A DNA stretch of 64,000 nucleotides from Gonatopus flavifemur. Lineage: Eukaryota > Arthropoda > Insecta > Hymenoptera > Dryinidae. Under the pieces are notes generated by a model, which was not told the origin of the DNA, searched no databases, and saw only the letters and a program-made list of their open reading frames with translations. Each line of letters starts with the position of its first letter. Position 1 is the stretch's first letter. Position numbers and translations under genes: made by a program. This document shows positions 48,326 through 60,760 of this stretch, piece by piece. Where the stretch lies: the NCBI GenBank assembly GCA_018340375.1, contig JAFFJZ010000001.1:63170001-63234000 (forward strand). Reading direction: 5' to 3'.

Positions 48326-50729
48326 AATAGGTCAAGGCGCTACATTTTCCTTCGACAACGTAACGTAACTTGCCTTTGGGAAAGTCAGTGAATAGTGTCA
48401 GAAAATTTGGAGTAAATTATGAGAAACACGAATTGCTGCTGTACTATTGTTCATAGTAAACACAAAACAACATATTCAGTCCATCCATTCAAAGTCTCAT
48501 TCATAACCCACGAGTTTGAAATATTCAGTTTTCGCGACACACCTTCTCCCTGTCTGCTGCCAACCGATAAACATGTGTTTCACAATGACGGTATCGTATT
48601 TACATTTTTTAAAGCCCCTACTAACATTAAATTGAAGGTATGCGTGAAAATGATCGGTTGTTAACTTGTACGTAGTCTTTGTACAACACACGAACGAGCC
48701 TCACGAACGTGACACGACGATGGCCAGCAGCTGTGATCACGATGACGTAATTGACTATGACTTTTCTCGATTGGGGTCTCTTCTTCGTATAATCATAAAA
48801 AGACCACAAAGTGTTCGATATAAAGAAGGTGAGGTACAAAGAATCGCATATTAGCACAAGTTTTCTTTCTAGCTTCTATCATTAACATTGTCCGCAACTG
48901 AGAAATTCAACGTCACCACCGAGTTTATATTATACACATACAGTTATAGGTATGAAAGTATATATGTATGGGAGAAGAAACCTTCTCGTTGGTATTCCGT
49001 ACGTCTTCTGTTCTCTTTTCTTCTCCCAAGCCTAGGCTCTTCTTGTAACATGTTCTCCACATTAATATACCTCGGCTTAAGACAATAGACGATCAACTCT
49101 TGTCTTCTTGTTCTTCTTGTTCTTCTTGTTCTCCTTCCTCCTCCTCCTTGCCACTTTCTTCTTTTCTCACAAGTAAAGACCTAAAACATCTCTCACCCTT
49201 CGCTCTCTCGTTCGTGATTTTCTTCCTCTTCTTTGACTTCTTCTTCTTCTTGTTTTCATCGGTTACTCGGTTGGTTAGTTCATTGGATGGTTGGCACATG
49301 TTCATCGAAGTAACCGGCAAACGTATATTTTCGTTAAGCCCGTGACACGAGAAGTGGTTCCTGATTCGACCCTTCGAATGTTCACAAGGAGCGTGAGGAT
49401 TTCCTCCTTGACTTACTCTACGATAAAATACTGACACGCCAAATTTGGATTGCTTTAATTATGTCTTTGATCGTTTAGCACGATCCTACAATTCTCCGAA
49501 GAGAATCGATTTCGTTTGTATGTTTACGATACATCAAATTCAATTGATTTTTCTTCCCGATTCGAGATGTGATTTTAGGATGATCTTATCCCAGAGGATG
49601 AAAGAGAAATAAACTTTGATATCCGAGGGGTTTGATTTTTCAGAACCGGTTGTCGTGTTCTCGAGTGGGGGCTGAGTCATCTGACGCAGACTCTTTTTTT
49701 GTATCTTCTTTTCCATTTCATTTGACTTTTTTCTCTCGTTTTTGCATAGCGGTTTAACGGCCCTTTCCGCTCGTCTGCGTTCGATTGAGTGTGCGAATGA
49801 ATGCACATTGCACACGCGGATGTGCGGGATAACTCACACACGTTGATCGATCCTTTGCGAAATTAAACGTTCTTTATTCATGTGGTTCATGTACATTCTG
49901 ACATTGGTGACGGAATTTCCAAGCAATTCTGAGAGTATATCGAAGATTTTGTCAATATAAATGCCACGCGAATGGACCTTAAAGAGGAGTCTTCAGTCTT
50001 ATCTTTGATAAATGAGTCAGTAAGTAAATCGAGATGGCCTACAATGTATGAGATCTTGTGCAAAGAAGTCACATTATTTCTCTGTTTATGCGACTCGAGA
50101 AACTCGATGAAAATATACATGACGCGCTTGTGCGAGTCAATCTGAAGATCATAAGAGACTATATTTGGGTTGGTTGTTCATGGATTATTAATTCGGAAAT
50201 TGATTTTTGATAAATTAGGACTGACGTGGGAAATTTTTCGAAATTATATACAATTCGTATATAATTTAATATAGTTTATATACAAGTTTTATATAATTAT
50301 ATGTAATTCTGAAATTTTTGTTATGTAGAGAGTGAATGAATAATATCGTAAGTTCTATGAACTTGTTTCGTATCGTTTGATTTGTATATTATGTTTCAAA
50401 TGTTGATGCACACAGAGGGAAGATTTGCTATCGCTGTTGGAAAAATCTGCCTTAAACTTCATAAGAATATTATGAGATTTCTCACATAAACAGTGTATTA
50501 AATTTAATAATGGAATATTGAATCCAATTATACAATTCTTGATCTTAAGAATTTCGTCCTCAAAGTTGAGAATTTTCTTCTTCATTTTAACAATGTATTT
50601 ATGAAAGTTGATAAACTATTGTTACATTTCAGAAAGAAATTTTGAAATTTCATCATTAATATTGAATTCAATGTGGAAATATGACATTTCATAAACAATT
50701 TCGTATGAAATTGAGGAATTTTTCTAAAA
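48326..50729. other. No supported gene
   Basis: Contains the polypyrimidine tract at 49097 and an AT-rich patch at 50240-50320. Frames across these are composition artefacts. Confidence 0.35.
49097..49260. repeat. (CTT)n / polypyrimidine low-complexity tract
   Basis: Repeated cttcttgttcttcttg and ctcctcctcc runs. The Lys/Glu-rich minus-strand frame across it is a product of this composition. Confidence 0.8.
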
Positions 50730-51448
50730 GGGGTTGTATACAGTTGAAATTTTCAAAAAATCGATTTGTTTTTTATTTTATTTTCGTACTATACATTCAT
50801 TTAGGTACACACACAGAAAATTTCAGGTCAATTCGGTGATTATTGTCCAAGTTACCAGCATATTTGTCAAAATTTTTTACTCTATGTCAAGTGCTTCTGA
50901 AACTTTGGATGCGTTTTTCTTCAAACTGTGTTTTCAAAGTTGGTGACCAGGATTTCTCGAAAACGGCTGGACCGATCAGTCTCAAATTTCAGCACAAGCT
51001 TGTTGACTGTATTTTTCAGTAATTGATCGAAGGTTTCTCTTCATCAATGAATATTTTTTTTATGAACAATTTGAGGCTTAAATTTTGATGAAAAATCGAT
51101 TTTTTTGTTTCAAGCCGCCATTTTGTCAATGAGTTTTATTTTGCTCATTCCTTCGATTGATTGCTAGATTATACATTACCTGAACGAAATCCGTTTGGTT
51201 TTTTCATTTTAAAAGATTCAGTCTCGAGATATCGTGGCCACCGCAAAGAGCTTCTTTTTTAGAGGAGCTCCTGGAGATCAGCTATCACAGCTCTCAAAAT
51301 TATTATTTTCACAAATAAAAAATGTTGAAATACAGTTAAAAGTTCCCTCAATATGTATACGAATTTTCACTTACATCAATTCAACTGTCTTTTCAGGAGA
51401 AAATCTATAAAAATCGCTTTTTTGCGCCTTTCAACTGTATATAACCCC
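50730..51448. mobile_element. Element with GGGGTTRTATACAGTTGAAA ends, TTAA at right
   Basis: The inverted ends ggggttgtatacagttgaaa and tttcaactgtatataacccc bound 719 bp. TTAA follows the right end (51449-51452); the left flank has decayed to AAAA. It is probably a TTAA-targeting MITE (piggyBac- or Kolobok-type). No long frame is present. Confidence 0.65.
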
Positions 51449-51452
51449 TTAA

Positions 51453-52070
51453 CGAACTGTTTCATCATAATTATCAGTTCTTTGCTCGTCTTGCGAACCT
51501 TGATTTGCTAAAACAATGAATTGCCGTTCATTTGAACAGACTTCTTTGCTTTTCATATCAGGGCATATTATAAGGGTCAGTTCTTACCAAAAGGTTAGTT
51601 CTGAAAGAAAACGATCAGTTCTGAAACGTAAAAACGGTTAGTTCTTAAAAAATGACCTAATTTTTAATGAGATTTTTTCCTTTTTCTTTTTTTTTAATCG
51701 AGTATCCAATCGAATATTGCCGTTCCTGGTTGAACGAATCGATTGATTCTTGCCAAATCTGATCGAACTTTGCACAATGTTCTGAATCAATCCCATTAAA
51801 TTCAATTCCGTCAGATTCTATGGATTTTTTCAACAAGGGCTGTTATAGAATAAGCCTTTCGCCTCATATCAAGCGTTCTAGTGAGTTCAGGAGTGATATT
51901 GATTCTAAAAAAATAAGACTCCATGCCAAAAGTAAAATTAAGGAAGTACTTGTCACACAAATGTCCTCCTTTTTTTTTAGAAACCGAGTGTCCAGCGTTT
52001 CGGTTAGTTCTTAACTTTTTAGAATATGCTCCCGTTCATATAATGACAAGCGAATTTTTTTCCCTATGTG
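51453..52070. repeat. Remnant of a CACGGAG-type element, split by an hAT-like insertion
   Basis: The sequence ataattatcagttctttgctcg... and ...taatgacaagcgaatttttttccctatgtg matches the right half of the 62695-62974 element. Its left part is missing or overwritten by the neighbouring TTAA element. Confidence 0.6.
51559..52034. mobile_element. hAT-like MITE CAGGGCATATT...AATATGCTCCCG
   Basis: The flanks are ttcatat (51552-51558) and ttcatat (52035-52041), consistent with a 7-8-bp duplication within a host sequence whose empty version can be compared at 62900. Repeated ggttagttcttaa motifs occur at both ends. No transposase is present. Confidence 0.65.
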
Positions 52071-52924
52071 CAATTTATCAAAGATACCGTATTCCCTAAT
52101 TGCACTGAGACAAAAGATTTCGTTGATATATGCTCAACTACAATTTTTTGTCAGCGTAACTCAGGATGTAGTGGGTCCAACCAAAATTTATGCAATCCAA
52201 GAAGATGCTATCAATTCACTTCGAGTTCAGGGAATCAAACGTGATTTGGTGAGATGATTTGCTCAAGGTAGTCAAATTTTGATGAGACCTACTAAATTTT
52301 CAATTAGGCCAACAAAAAATTTTGGTTGGGCATGTAATAACAAAATGTTTTAGTAGGTAAAACAAGACAATTTTTCAAATCCACGGTAGTTTCCATGTAC
52401 ACGTAGAAAATGAATTATCTGTGGAAATTACAGGTATTTTCAAATATTACAGCTAAATCTTTGATGTTGCAACAAAATTTTCCGTTCCATCAGGAAGAGT
52501 TTCGTCTCAAGTATCTAACGGTCTCAAAGACCTTTCCACAGAATGTAGTAAAAATCATTTCTCAAGAGATAAAACATAATAGTATTGGTCTATTAGGAAG
52601 AGTTGTGATTTTCATTGTATCATTTTTTTCCGTGCAAAAAAATGGCTATCCAACGGATACTAAAGTATTCAGTTACGATAGCTGAAATTTCTTTTCGTAT
52701 AGGATCGTAAATCTGTCTAGTGGTTGCCTACACACAAGCGAATGAGTCTAAACTGTTTCGGAGGATGCAAATAAAAAAATAATTTTTTAGCCCTTGAAAC
52801 ACCATCAATAATTAGGGGATGAGATTTCAATTAAGTCGTCCTGATTGGTTGGTATTAATTAATAATGGTGAAATGAATGATGTAACTATACAGTTCTTCC
52901 TTATTAGTTCCGTATGTGTGATCG

Positions 52925-53339
52925 CACGTAGAAAAATGCAGTTTGAAAGGATAGTAATTTAAAATATAGAATATTTCTTAAAATTTGAGAATATTTCTGA
53001 ATATCTAAGAATTTTTCTCAAGTTCGTAATAAACATAAAACGGTTCAGATTTCTCTTGAATATTGATCGAAAAACAATGAAAAATTATCAATACTTAACA
53101 AATCATAAAAACAAATATGAAGTTTCCAAAAGTCGCGCATGAACTTTTGGAAACTTCATATTTGTTTTTATGATTTGTTAAGTATTGATAATTTTTCATT
53201 GTTTTTCGAGCAATATTTAAGATAAATCTGAACTGTCTTATGTTTATTACGAACTTAAGAAATATTCTCAGATTTTAAAAAATATTCTTCAATTTTCTAT
53301 TAAAGATTACTATCCTCTCGAGCTGCATTTTTGTCCGTG
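52925..53339. mobile_element. 415-bp near-perfect palindrome CACGTAGAAAAATGCAG, TSD CG
   Basis: CG flanks both sides. The two arms of about 200 bp are inverse copies, meeting at about 53132 around aaaagtcgcgcatgaac. A decayed copy split by an hAT element lies at 57571-59180. Confidence 0.88.
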
Positions 53340-53593
53340 CGGGCGAAATCATGATTATATTTCGGGACTGGGCCAGATTTAGGCTGTACATCGTTCCTGG
53401 GTGATCAATAATTGCCACCCTTTCAATAAGCAAAAGAAAGAGACACCGGATTTGAATTGACTTGTTCCGATTACTACTTTACTTTGGATGGTACGCCGTT
53501 TAGATCTCTGTTTCAATCTTTGTCATCTGGAACCAACATTTGCTCCGCTGTCCTCTCCAGTTCATCGAAACTCTATATTTGTAATTGCAATAT

Positions 53594-53680
53594 CCCTGCT
53601 TGAAGAATCTCATTGGACCGATTGATTCTCATTGATCCCGATGCAGAATCAATCGGTTCAATGGAATTCTTTATGCAGGG
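53594..53680. mobile_element. 87-bp foldback CCCTGC...GCAGGG, TSD AT
   Basis: AT flanks both sides (53592-53593 and 53681-53682). The arms contain gaatctcattggaccgattg and its inverse ggttcaatggaattc. Confidence 0.65.
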
Positions 53681-53682
53681 AT

Positions 53683-55294
53683 TGCTTATCGTATTATTTG
53701 AATCTACATCCAACCAGAAGTAATCCAACCTGGAATATAGGTTTAATACAAAAAAACTAAGAACAAAATGGAATTTTGAACAAAACTATCGCATGAATTT
53801 AATAATATTCAAACATTGTTCAGTGAAAAATTGACTCAAGTTGCACGGATGTTATGCCGAGGGTGAAAATAACAGAATTTCTACATACAACTCATGCGTT
53901 GGAAACGGATTCGTGTTGAAAAATATTCATGTTTACATGATACAAAGTCAAATATGTATGCACTTTCTATGATGGTCCTCGCGAGAAAAGCAAGCTCTGT
54001 CGGTTCAACAACAATATAAGTGAAATTCTCAAATTCAATAAGGAATCCCATATGAAATGGTATAAATCTGTTTTAAATTCTCACACATTTTTGTTCTAAT
54101 AATTTGAAATCCTTCTTTCTCATCTCAAATTGTCATTGATTCTTTTATTTCGAAATATGATTCATGAGGAATACATAGAATTTAAATTGACGAAATAGAT
54201 TTCATTGTCACTGTAGAATTTCAAATTCCCAGTGAAATTCGTGATAAATTTGAAATTTCGAATGAGGTTTTATTTGTCATTCATATATTCTTTATAACGA
54301 TTGAAACCATTCATCTTTCTAAATCTTCCAATCGACACAAGTGCATTGATTCAGATGATGAGAAAAATTGGAATCAAATTTCTAAAATGCGTCTGAAGGA
54401 TTTATAAAAATTACAAGCCAATAATTAAAAACGGGTTCTCGAGATCACATATCATGGGAATCGATCTTTGATAAACCCATTCACCAGCTCCAAGCATTTT
54501 CAACAGAAAAGTACGATATTTCTCACTCACAATCTTCTTCGGGTAGTAATTCAGATATTTAAAAAGTATATTACATTATCATAAAATTGATGAGAAAATT
54601 GTGAAGGAGGATATTCAGGGAGCTCATATCCAGGACGATCTTAAGAATAAGTTGAGCTTATAACAAAGACCAACTTACTCTCGATCTATACCCGCACATC
54701 TACAAGTTTACACGCACACGAACGTACACAGGTGTACGATATATCTTTGATGTAACTGTCTTTTTTACCTTAAGACTTCCGAGTTTAAGACCCTTTCATT
54801 TTCGCACAGGACGAATTTCCTTTGGTTATTTAACCTGCGCGGACACGTATTTCCCATGCATTTTAAGGATTTCGGACTGTAGGAGAGAGAAGGGATGTGT
54901 TTTGTCGAAGTATGAGCACGTAGTTGCCGTGAAAGGATCATAGAGTGGACTTAGCTGGGAAATCCCGTGTAAAACTTGTCCAGAATAACAAAGTTCCATT
55001 TTCAGATTCTTTTGCGCATGGCAAGTTCTTCGCGGAACAACCCTGTAAAGGTAGATGTGTGCCCCCGATGTACATGTGCGTTGCGTATGATAATGGTCTT
55101 TATTTCTCACCTATCATCGACGTTTTTACACATCGATGATGAGATTTATGTCGGTACGGGGTACCGATCGAACCTAAAATTTGAATTCGTCGAAGGAACG
55201 TTTGGGTGAATTATAGCGTGGGATGTTCAAAGTTATCTTGGTCACCGATATAGACAAGATATTTTGAAATTATTTGATTGCACGGCAAGATGGT
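53683..55294. other. No supported gene
   Basis: AT-rich sequence with no transposon ends that I can pair. The frames at 54826-55209 overlap on both strands and show no motif. Confidence 0.35.
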
Positions 55295-55298
55295 TTAA

Positions 55299-55946
55299 GG
55301 GGATTCGCCACTGAAAAAATACTTTTCTTGAAATACACGATTAAAAGGGCTCAACTATTCTTTTTTCTAATGTGTAGTAGGCTAACAAAAAATACAAAAA
55401 TCTGAATTGGCCAAAAAGTTGTCACATACAGGCTACAGTGGATAAAAACTGTTCTTTTTCACGTTTTTCAGACCATATTTCGAAGTGATATATCTAAGAA
55501 ACTATCCAACATATTGCACTGCTCATGGTCTCATTTAGAAGATAATGATATAATCTAGATATTTAGGTGGATTTATCATGGTAGCGTTAGTGGTTCTTAA
55601 AAAATCATGAAGTAAACTTCAAACTTTTTTTTCAAAAAAACATGCATATATATAAAATTATGTTTCTAAGCAACATATTCACCTAAAAATCTAATTCCAT
55701 CTCAATATTTAGTAAAAAAATCTACTGAATATGTGGTGAAAATATGAACTCTATATTTCCATTGGTTCTCAAGATATATCGATTTTCGTCTGAAAATTCG
55801 TCGAAATTCAAACTTTCGGAAAACTGCGTTTGAAAGTGGCCGTATGTTTTTTTTCATACTTAGGATTAAGATATAGGTCTTGGGGTACTATATTCTTGTT
55901 CAGTAGGTTCCAAATGATTTTTCACTATGTTTAGTGGCGATTCCCC
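55299..55946. mobile_element. 648-bp TTAA-flanked element GGGGATTCGCCACTRAA
   Basis: TTAA lies at 55295-55298 and 55947-55950, with inverted ends ggggattcgccact and agtggcgattcccc. The TTAA target points to piggyBac or Kolobok. The interior is non-coding. Confidence 0.82.
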
Positions 55947-56860
55947 TTAATTCGATAATTGGTCATAAAAATGAATCGATTAGGGTAAAATAATGTTGTA
56001 ATAGGTTTTTTGTATTCTCTCTTTTGTAACAATCTATTCGATTCTATTGTAGAAGAGGGATGAGGTTATTGAATTCACGAGAGTAATAAACTTCATCATT
56101 CTTTACAAAATTATTGTATACGAGGTTACATAATAACACATGTACATAAACATATAATTGTACGTACTTGGCTTTCAACGACGCGTGCTGTACCTCTCTT
56201 GTTGTTTATTAGGTATACACCCATTCGTAAATAGTATATCGAACATTTGATATGAACTCCTCGAACAGATGTTACAATGGCTTGTAAACGCAACTCTATT
56301 ATGATTGATAATAATATGTTGCATCTGGCGTGTTTTGAATTGCATTAATATCACATATTGTCGAATTTATTCAGAAGTTTTCAGGGGAGAGTTTTTTTGT
56401 CCTCTAAAAGTTTGGAAGAAATTTTTTTTGCAGTGTTTGAATAACTGCGGAAATTTCTCAATGCCCGTGGCAAGTACTTTTCTTAGATGGTTAGAAATCG
56501 TCTACTCAAATAGCTGCCACAGTGATTCGTTTTCGAATGCAACATATTTGACCAATCAGATTGTACAGCAATAAATGTTTATTATGCTGCAAGTCTTGCA
56601 ACCTCTGTGCGACTTTTTTTCAAAGAAAATGCGTCTGTGTTGATCCACAGATTGCACACCACTCGCGATCGCAAGTTTACGAATCACAACGTAGCGGCAG
56701 CTGAAAAGAGAATCGCCTGCCGATCCTGAATTTATATCGTGTGCTTAGGTGAGAATTGGTTCTTTATGAGTAGCACGTGAGGATACTCAAAGATACGTCC
56801 GATACGATCCGGTTATGCTTATAAGCGAAGATCTATCACACCCCCACACTCGCATACGTC

Positions 56861-56883
56861 TATATATATATATATATATATAT
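56861..56883. repeat. (TA)n microsatellite
   Basis: Alternating TA run of about 23 bases, about 115 bp before the first supported exon. Confidence 0.9.
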
Positions 56884-56997
56884 CGTTGTCGTGAATAAAA
56901 ACTATCGTTTCATTTATTCAATAAACATTTTTGTTGCATTCATGATGAACGGAGAATGGAAACACGATAAACTACATTGTATCATTTTCTGTTACAG

Positions 56998-57202
56998 AAC
57001 GATGATTTAATTTTCGATCAAGATGGTAGGCAAACTCTTTCGGAAACCCCCTCGATCGAGAGGCACGAAGAGGATTCCATTTTTCATAGAATAAAAAGAG
57101 GTATTTTCGATTGGTGGGTGAAGAGTGAGCCTACAACAACCACTACAGTAGCTCCGACAACAACTACGGCAGCTGCGGTAACAACAACCACGTCTGCACC
57201 TG
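56998..57202 (+). CDS. Internal exon 1 of a secreted, Thr-rich acidic protein (partial gene)
   Basis: A 205-nt exon follows a pyrimidine-rich acceptor (ttttctgttacag) and ends at a GTGAG donor. It enters in phase 0 and leaves in phase 1. It encodes 68 complete residues: an acidic start (NDDLIFDQDG), a dibasic furin-like site (RIKR followed by GIFDWW) near residues 37-46, and then a Thr-rich tract broken by Val, Ala and Pro that looks like a mucin-type O-glycosylation region. Its reading frame joins without a break to the exon at 60761 (the split codon gives Asp). There is no start codon: the upstream Met in this frame lies in the intron, so the signal-peptide exon must be further left. The composition suggests an extracellular or matrix protein; the N-terminal region of a perlecan/trol-like proteoglycan is one candidate, inferred from composition and exon architecture only. 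Confidence 0.72.
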
Positions 57203-57570
57203 GTGAGATTTGTTTGAATAAAAAATATCATGAATAAGGGAGTAATAAAGCTTGAAAATTATATTTTATTCTCGTTCGTGTTTGATCATTGTTGCGTACT
57301 CATCCTCCAACGTCACGATTGAAACTGAAGAATAAAAGAACATGTAGTCGAAGCATTGTATAGTTTAACATATACGGGAAATTTTATTGCTTCCCTTGTT
57401 TGTGGTACTTTACCATGAATTGTATCATATATTTCAAATAAAACCGAAGTTGGTTTGTATTCAAGGAAGTCTTATGTGCAAATATTATGTATTATCGACG
57501 CGTGAATTTTCAATTTCTACGTGAAAGATGTGCAAAAATATCATAGAATTAATTATCGAAATTTCATACA

Positions 57571-59180
57571 CATGGAAAAATATAGTAATCTTTATTACAA
57601 ATTTGAGAATATTTCTTAAAATCTGAAAGGTATTTCTCAAAATTGTAATGAAAATGAAACGGTAGACATTTTTCTGGAATTTTATTTGAAGAACATTGGA
57701 AAAATTGTCAATACTTAACAAACAATAGAAAATTTCATGTGCAACTTTTGGAAAGTTCATATATTCCAGAAAAATGTGAACCGTTTCATCTCAGGGTTGG
57801 CACTAATGGGCCCAACCCAATTGTCCCCACTGGGGTTTTTCGGGTAAACCCACGTTGAAAAAACCCATGAAAAACCCGTGAAAAACCCACTTTATACGAG
57901 GAAAATGAATTCAATAAAAGTAATATAATTGCAAACTTTTATTCAAGCATTTATTGTATCTTCATACATATTTGTTCAAAAAATGATTGTGTTGAAGAAT
58001 TCAATACTATGAAATTATTGCACACATTCATTATGTCAATTATATTCGAATTTCTACATTGGAATTGAATAAATGCCATGAGAAGAAAACCATTATTAAA
58101 TTATACATCTTTTTCAAGTACACTTGTAAATTAAATTTCCAACTCTTGGTGATTGAATTAAGAATTCAGTAACATGTTATTGATTTTTCAATTTTCACTA
58201 CATTCCATTGCTCATAATAGTATAGGGTGGTGACTGACATTTCAATTACATATGAATGAAAATTCAATTAATAAACTATACTGCTATGGATAATATAATA
58301 TATAATGCGGTAAAGATTTAAAAATTCAATTAGATGTAACTGAATTCCTTATTCAATTAATAAAAATATGAAATCTCATTTACAAGTGCACTTGAAAAAT
58401 GAATGAAATTTCAAGAAATTTTTAACAGTGATGTTACAGTTCAACATAGAAGCATTATGTTAAGATAATAAAAACATTTGGTTGAACTGTTTGAGACATG
58501 TTGAATATGTGAATTTAAACATAATGAAAATTCTCAACTGTATAATGACTTTTTATATGCCAAATATAATTTAATAATTCCAGAAAAATAACAACATGAA
58601 GTTGATGAATTAATCCATTCGATTTTGAATCCAGATCAATCCAATTCCAATCATTCACTGTGAAAAATTTTTTTCAATTGCCAATGTCTTGACAATATTG
58701 AAATTAGACGCCAAAAGTTAGTGATTGAATGATGTAATTCTTGATAGTTACTCTATGAAATATTCTTGAGAGCCATTCAATCAATTTCTGATATAAAAAT
58801 CAGTCGAATCAAGTTTAATCAAAACATTACTAAACTGAAACTGAGAATAGTGCATTGAGACTTATAATTGTTTCCTTCCTGAAAAAATCTACGATTAAAC
58901 AAATGATTTTCATTCAAATGATTAAAAATAATTTGTTGAACAAAAAATTCTTTCATAAATTAATAAATAGAGTCAATGTAATAAAACCCAGAAAAACCCG
59001 GAAAACCCCAATAAAGTCCTATAAAACCCGCAAAAACCCACAAAAACCCAGTGGGTTGAATTTCCAGAGGAAAAACCCGGGTTTTTGCCAACCCTGTTTC
59101 ATCTGCATCACAAAATTTAAGGAATATTCTCAAATTTTTATTAAAGAGTACTATATTTTTGACCTGCATTTTTTCCCGTG
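57571..59180. repeat. Decayed copy of the 52925 palindrome, split by an hAT element
   Basis: The left part (catggaaaaatatagtaatc ... aatacttaacaaacaatag) and right part (caaatttttattaaagagtactat ... gcattttttcccgtg) match the arms of 52925-53339. The hAT element 57792-59096 sits between them. Left end approximate. Confidence 0.75.
57792..59096. mobile_element. Non-autonomous hAT element, 1,305 bp, 8-bp TSD TTTCATCT
   Basis: The ends CAGGGTTGGCA and TGCCAACCCTG are inverted. The perfect 8-bp duplication tttcatct lies at 57784-57791 and 59097-59104. Both subterminal regions hold clustered aaaaaccc / gggttttt motifs. No transposase frame remains: the interior is AT-rich and non-coding. An 8-bp duplication with CAGGG ends is diagnostic of hAT. 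It lies within the intron between the exons at 57202 and 60761. Confidence 0.93.
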
Positions 59181-59871
59181 TTTTCAATAAATCTGTTGAT
59201 TAAGATTTCACATAAATTATATGGAATTCTTTTTCGATAGACGTTGAATTTACACGGGTTTCATGTTCTGAAGTGAAAAACCGTTAAGGTATAGACTCTG
59301 AATATACCTACACGGCAAAAAAGGAACTGCTCGTCGTAGATAGTTAAAAATTGACGACAAAAATATGTTTGGAATTCCAATCATCGATCAAAACAAATTT
59401 AAAATCGAATATACAAAGAATCTGATTTAGAATTGATGAGGAAGTTTTTAAATCAATTCTTTTGGATGGGGCTGCCATCTACAAATTCATCAACCCAAGG
59501 CAAGGAGCTCAAAATCTTCGGATTTTTCACCGAAAAGAATGATTAGTTATCCTCACTCCAAATCAGTTCCAGTAACTAGATAGGACCATTGACGATTGAC
59601 ATCCTTACTTTTGGATAGAATACAGTCATTAAATCTAATCACACGGAGAGAATAATCCATTACTTTTTCATGTGAAATACAATATTTTTTTTTACTGTGC
59701 TCCATGTCAACGCCAGACCGAGTTTTGATTTTCATGAAGATTTATATTCCCACACAGTAAAATAGTTCCCCATAAGGATTATATGAACATTTTCCAATTC
59801 ACACAGTAGAAATTCATGAATGCATGGATTTTCAGGAAAATTTCTTACTTGGTAAATATTGTACTGAACAT

Positions 59872-60444
59872 CCCTGTCACGAAAATCCAGATAGGATTCG
59901 ACGTGGATTCCAGCTCCGAAATTTACCTGCGATTCTAGCTGGGATTCCTCATTTCCAGGTAGAATCTTAGCTGGGATTCCTACACTGTGAGAAAAAATTT
60001 CCGGGAACAATGAAACATTGAGTTGAATAGTCGCCATAAAATATTCAATTCATTTGAATAAACTTTCATTGACTCAATTGAATAACTGTTTCAATTGATG
60101 AAATATTTCATAGCATATTAAATATTTGTTTGATTGAATGAATATTTAATCGAGTCAATGAAAGTTTATTCAAATCAATTAAGTATTTTATGGCGACTAT
60201 TCAACTAAATGTTTCATTGTTCCCGGAAATTTTTTCCCTCAGTGTATTCCCAGGTGGAATCCCAGCTAGAATTTCAACTCCAACGTGGGATTTCAGTTGG
60301 AATTTCTCATCCCAGGTAGAATCCCAGTTGGAATTGGAAATCCCACATGGAATCCAGTTGGGATTCTTGATTCCAGGTGGAGTCTCAGCTGGCAACGTAG
60401 GTAAATTTCGGATTTGGACTCCCAGCTGGATTTTTGTAACAGGG
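59872..60444. mobile_element. CCCTGTCACGAAAATCCAG...ACAGGG element, TSD AT, with nested MITE
   Basis: The inverted ends are CCCTGTCACGAAAATCCAG and ctggatttttgtaacaggg, with AT on both sides. The arms repeat ctgggattcc and aggtggaatccc motifs. Without the nested 262-bp MITE it is 309 bp. Confidence 0.75.
59983..60244. mobile_element. 262-bp palindromic MITE CACTGTGAGAAAAAATTTCC, TSD TA
   Basis: TA flanks both sides (59981-59982 and 60245-60246). The arms (tttccgggaacaatgaaaca ... and inverse) are long and nearly complementary. It is nested in the 59872-60444 element. Confidence 0.85.
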
Positions 60445-60760
60445 ATCATTACAAATTACTGTAGAGTTTTCTAGAATTAGATGAAAATACCATCCTTTTT
60501 CTTGTCGGTTGCAATCTGGTCCGTGGGTAGTGATCTACCACAATAATTTCAACTGAATTCTTCTCCCCGTGTTGAGCGAGTAGAAATATCATGTGCTTGA
60601 GACTTTTGAATTCCATTATAAAAATCAATTTCGGATTCAAAATCCGGCGAGATTCCCAAAGAGCCGCATCAGAATTCCTTGGATAAATGATTGTACAGTA
60701 TCAGTTGAAGATAAATGCGAATGAAAAATCATTTACCTATATGTGAATTGTTCATTGAAG

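Noticed and set aside
49093..49437. 114-codon Lys/Glu-rich frame on the minus strand
   Set aside because: It is created by the CTT/CTC low-complexity tract; no domain, splice context or start support.
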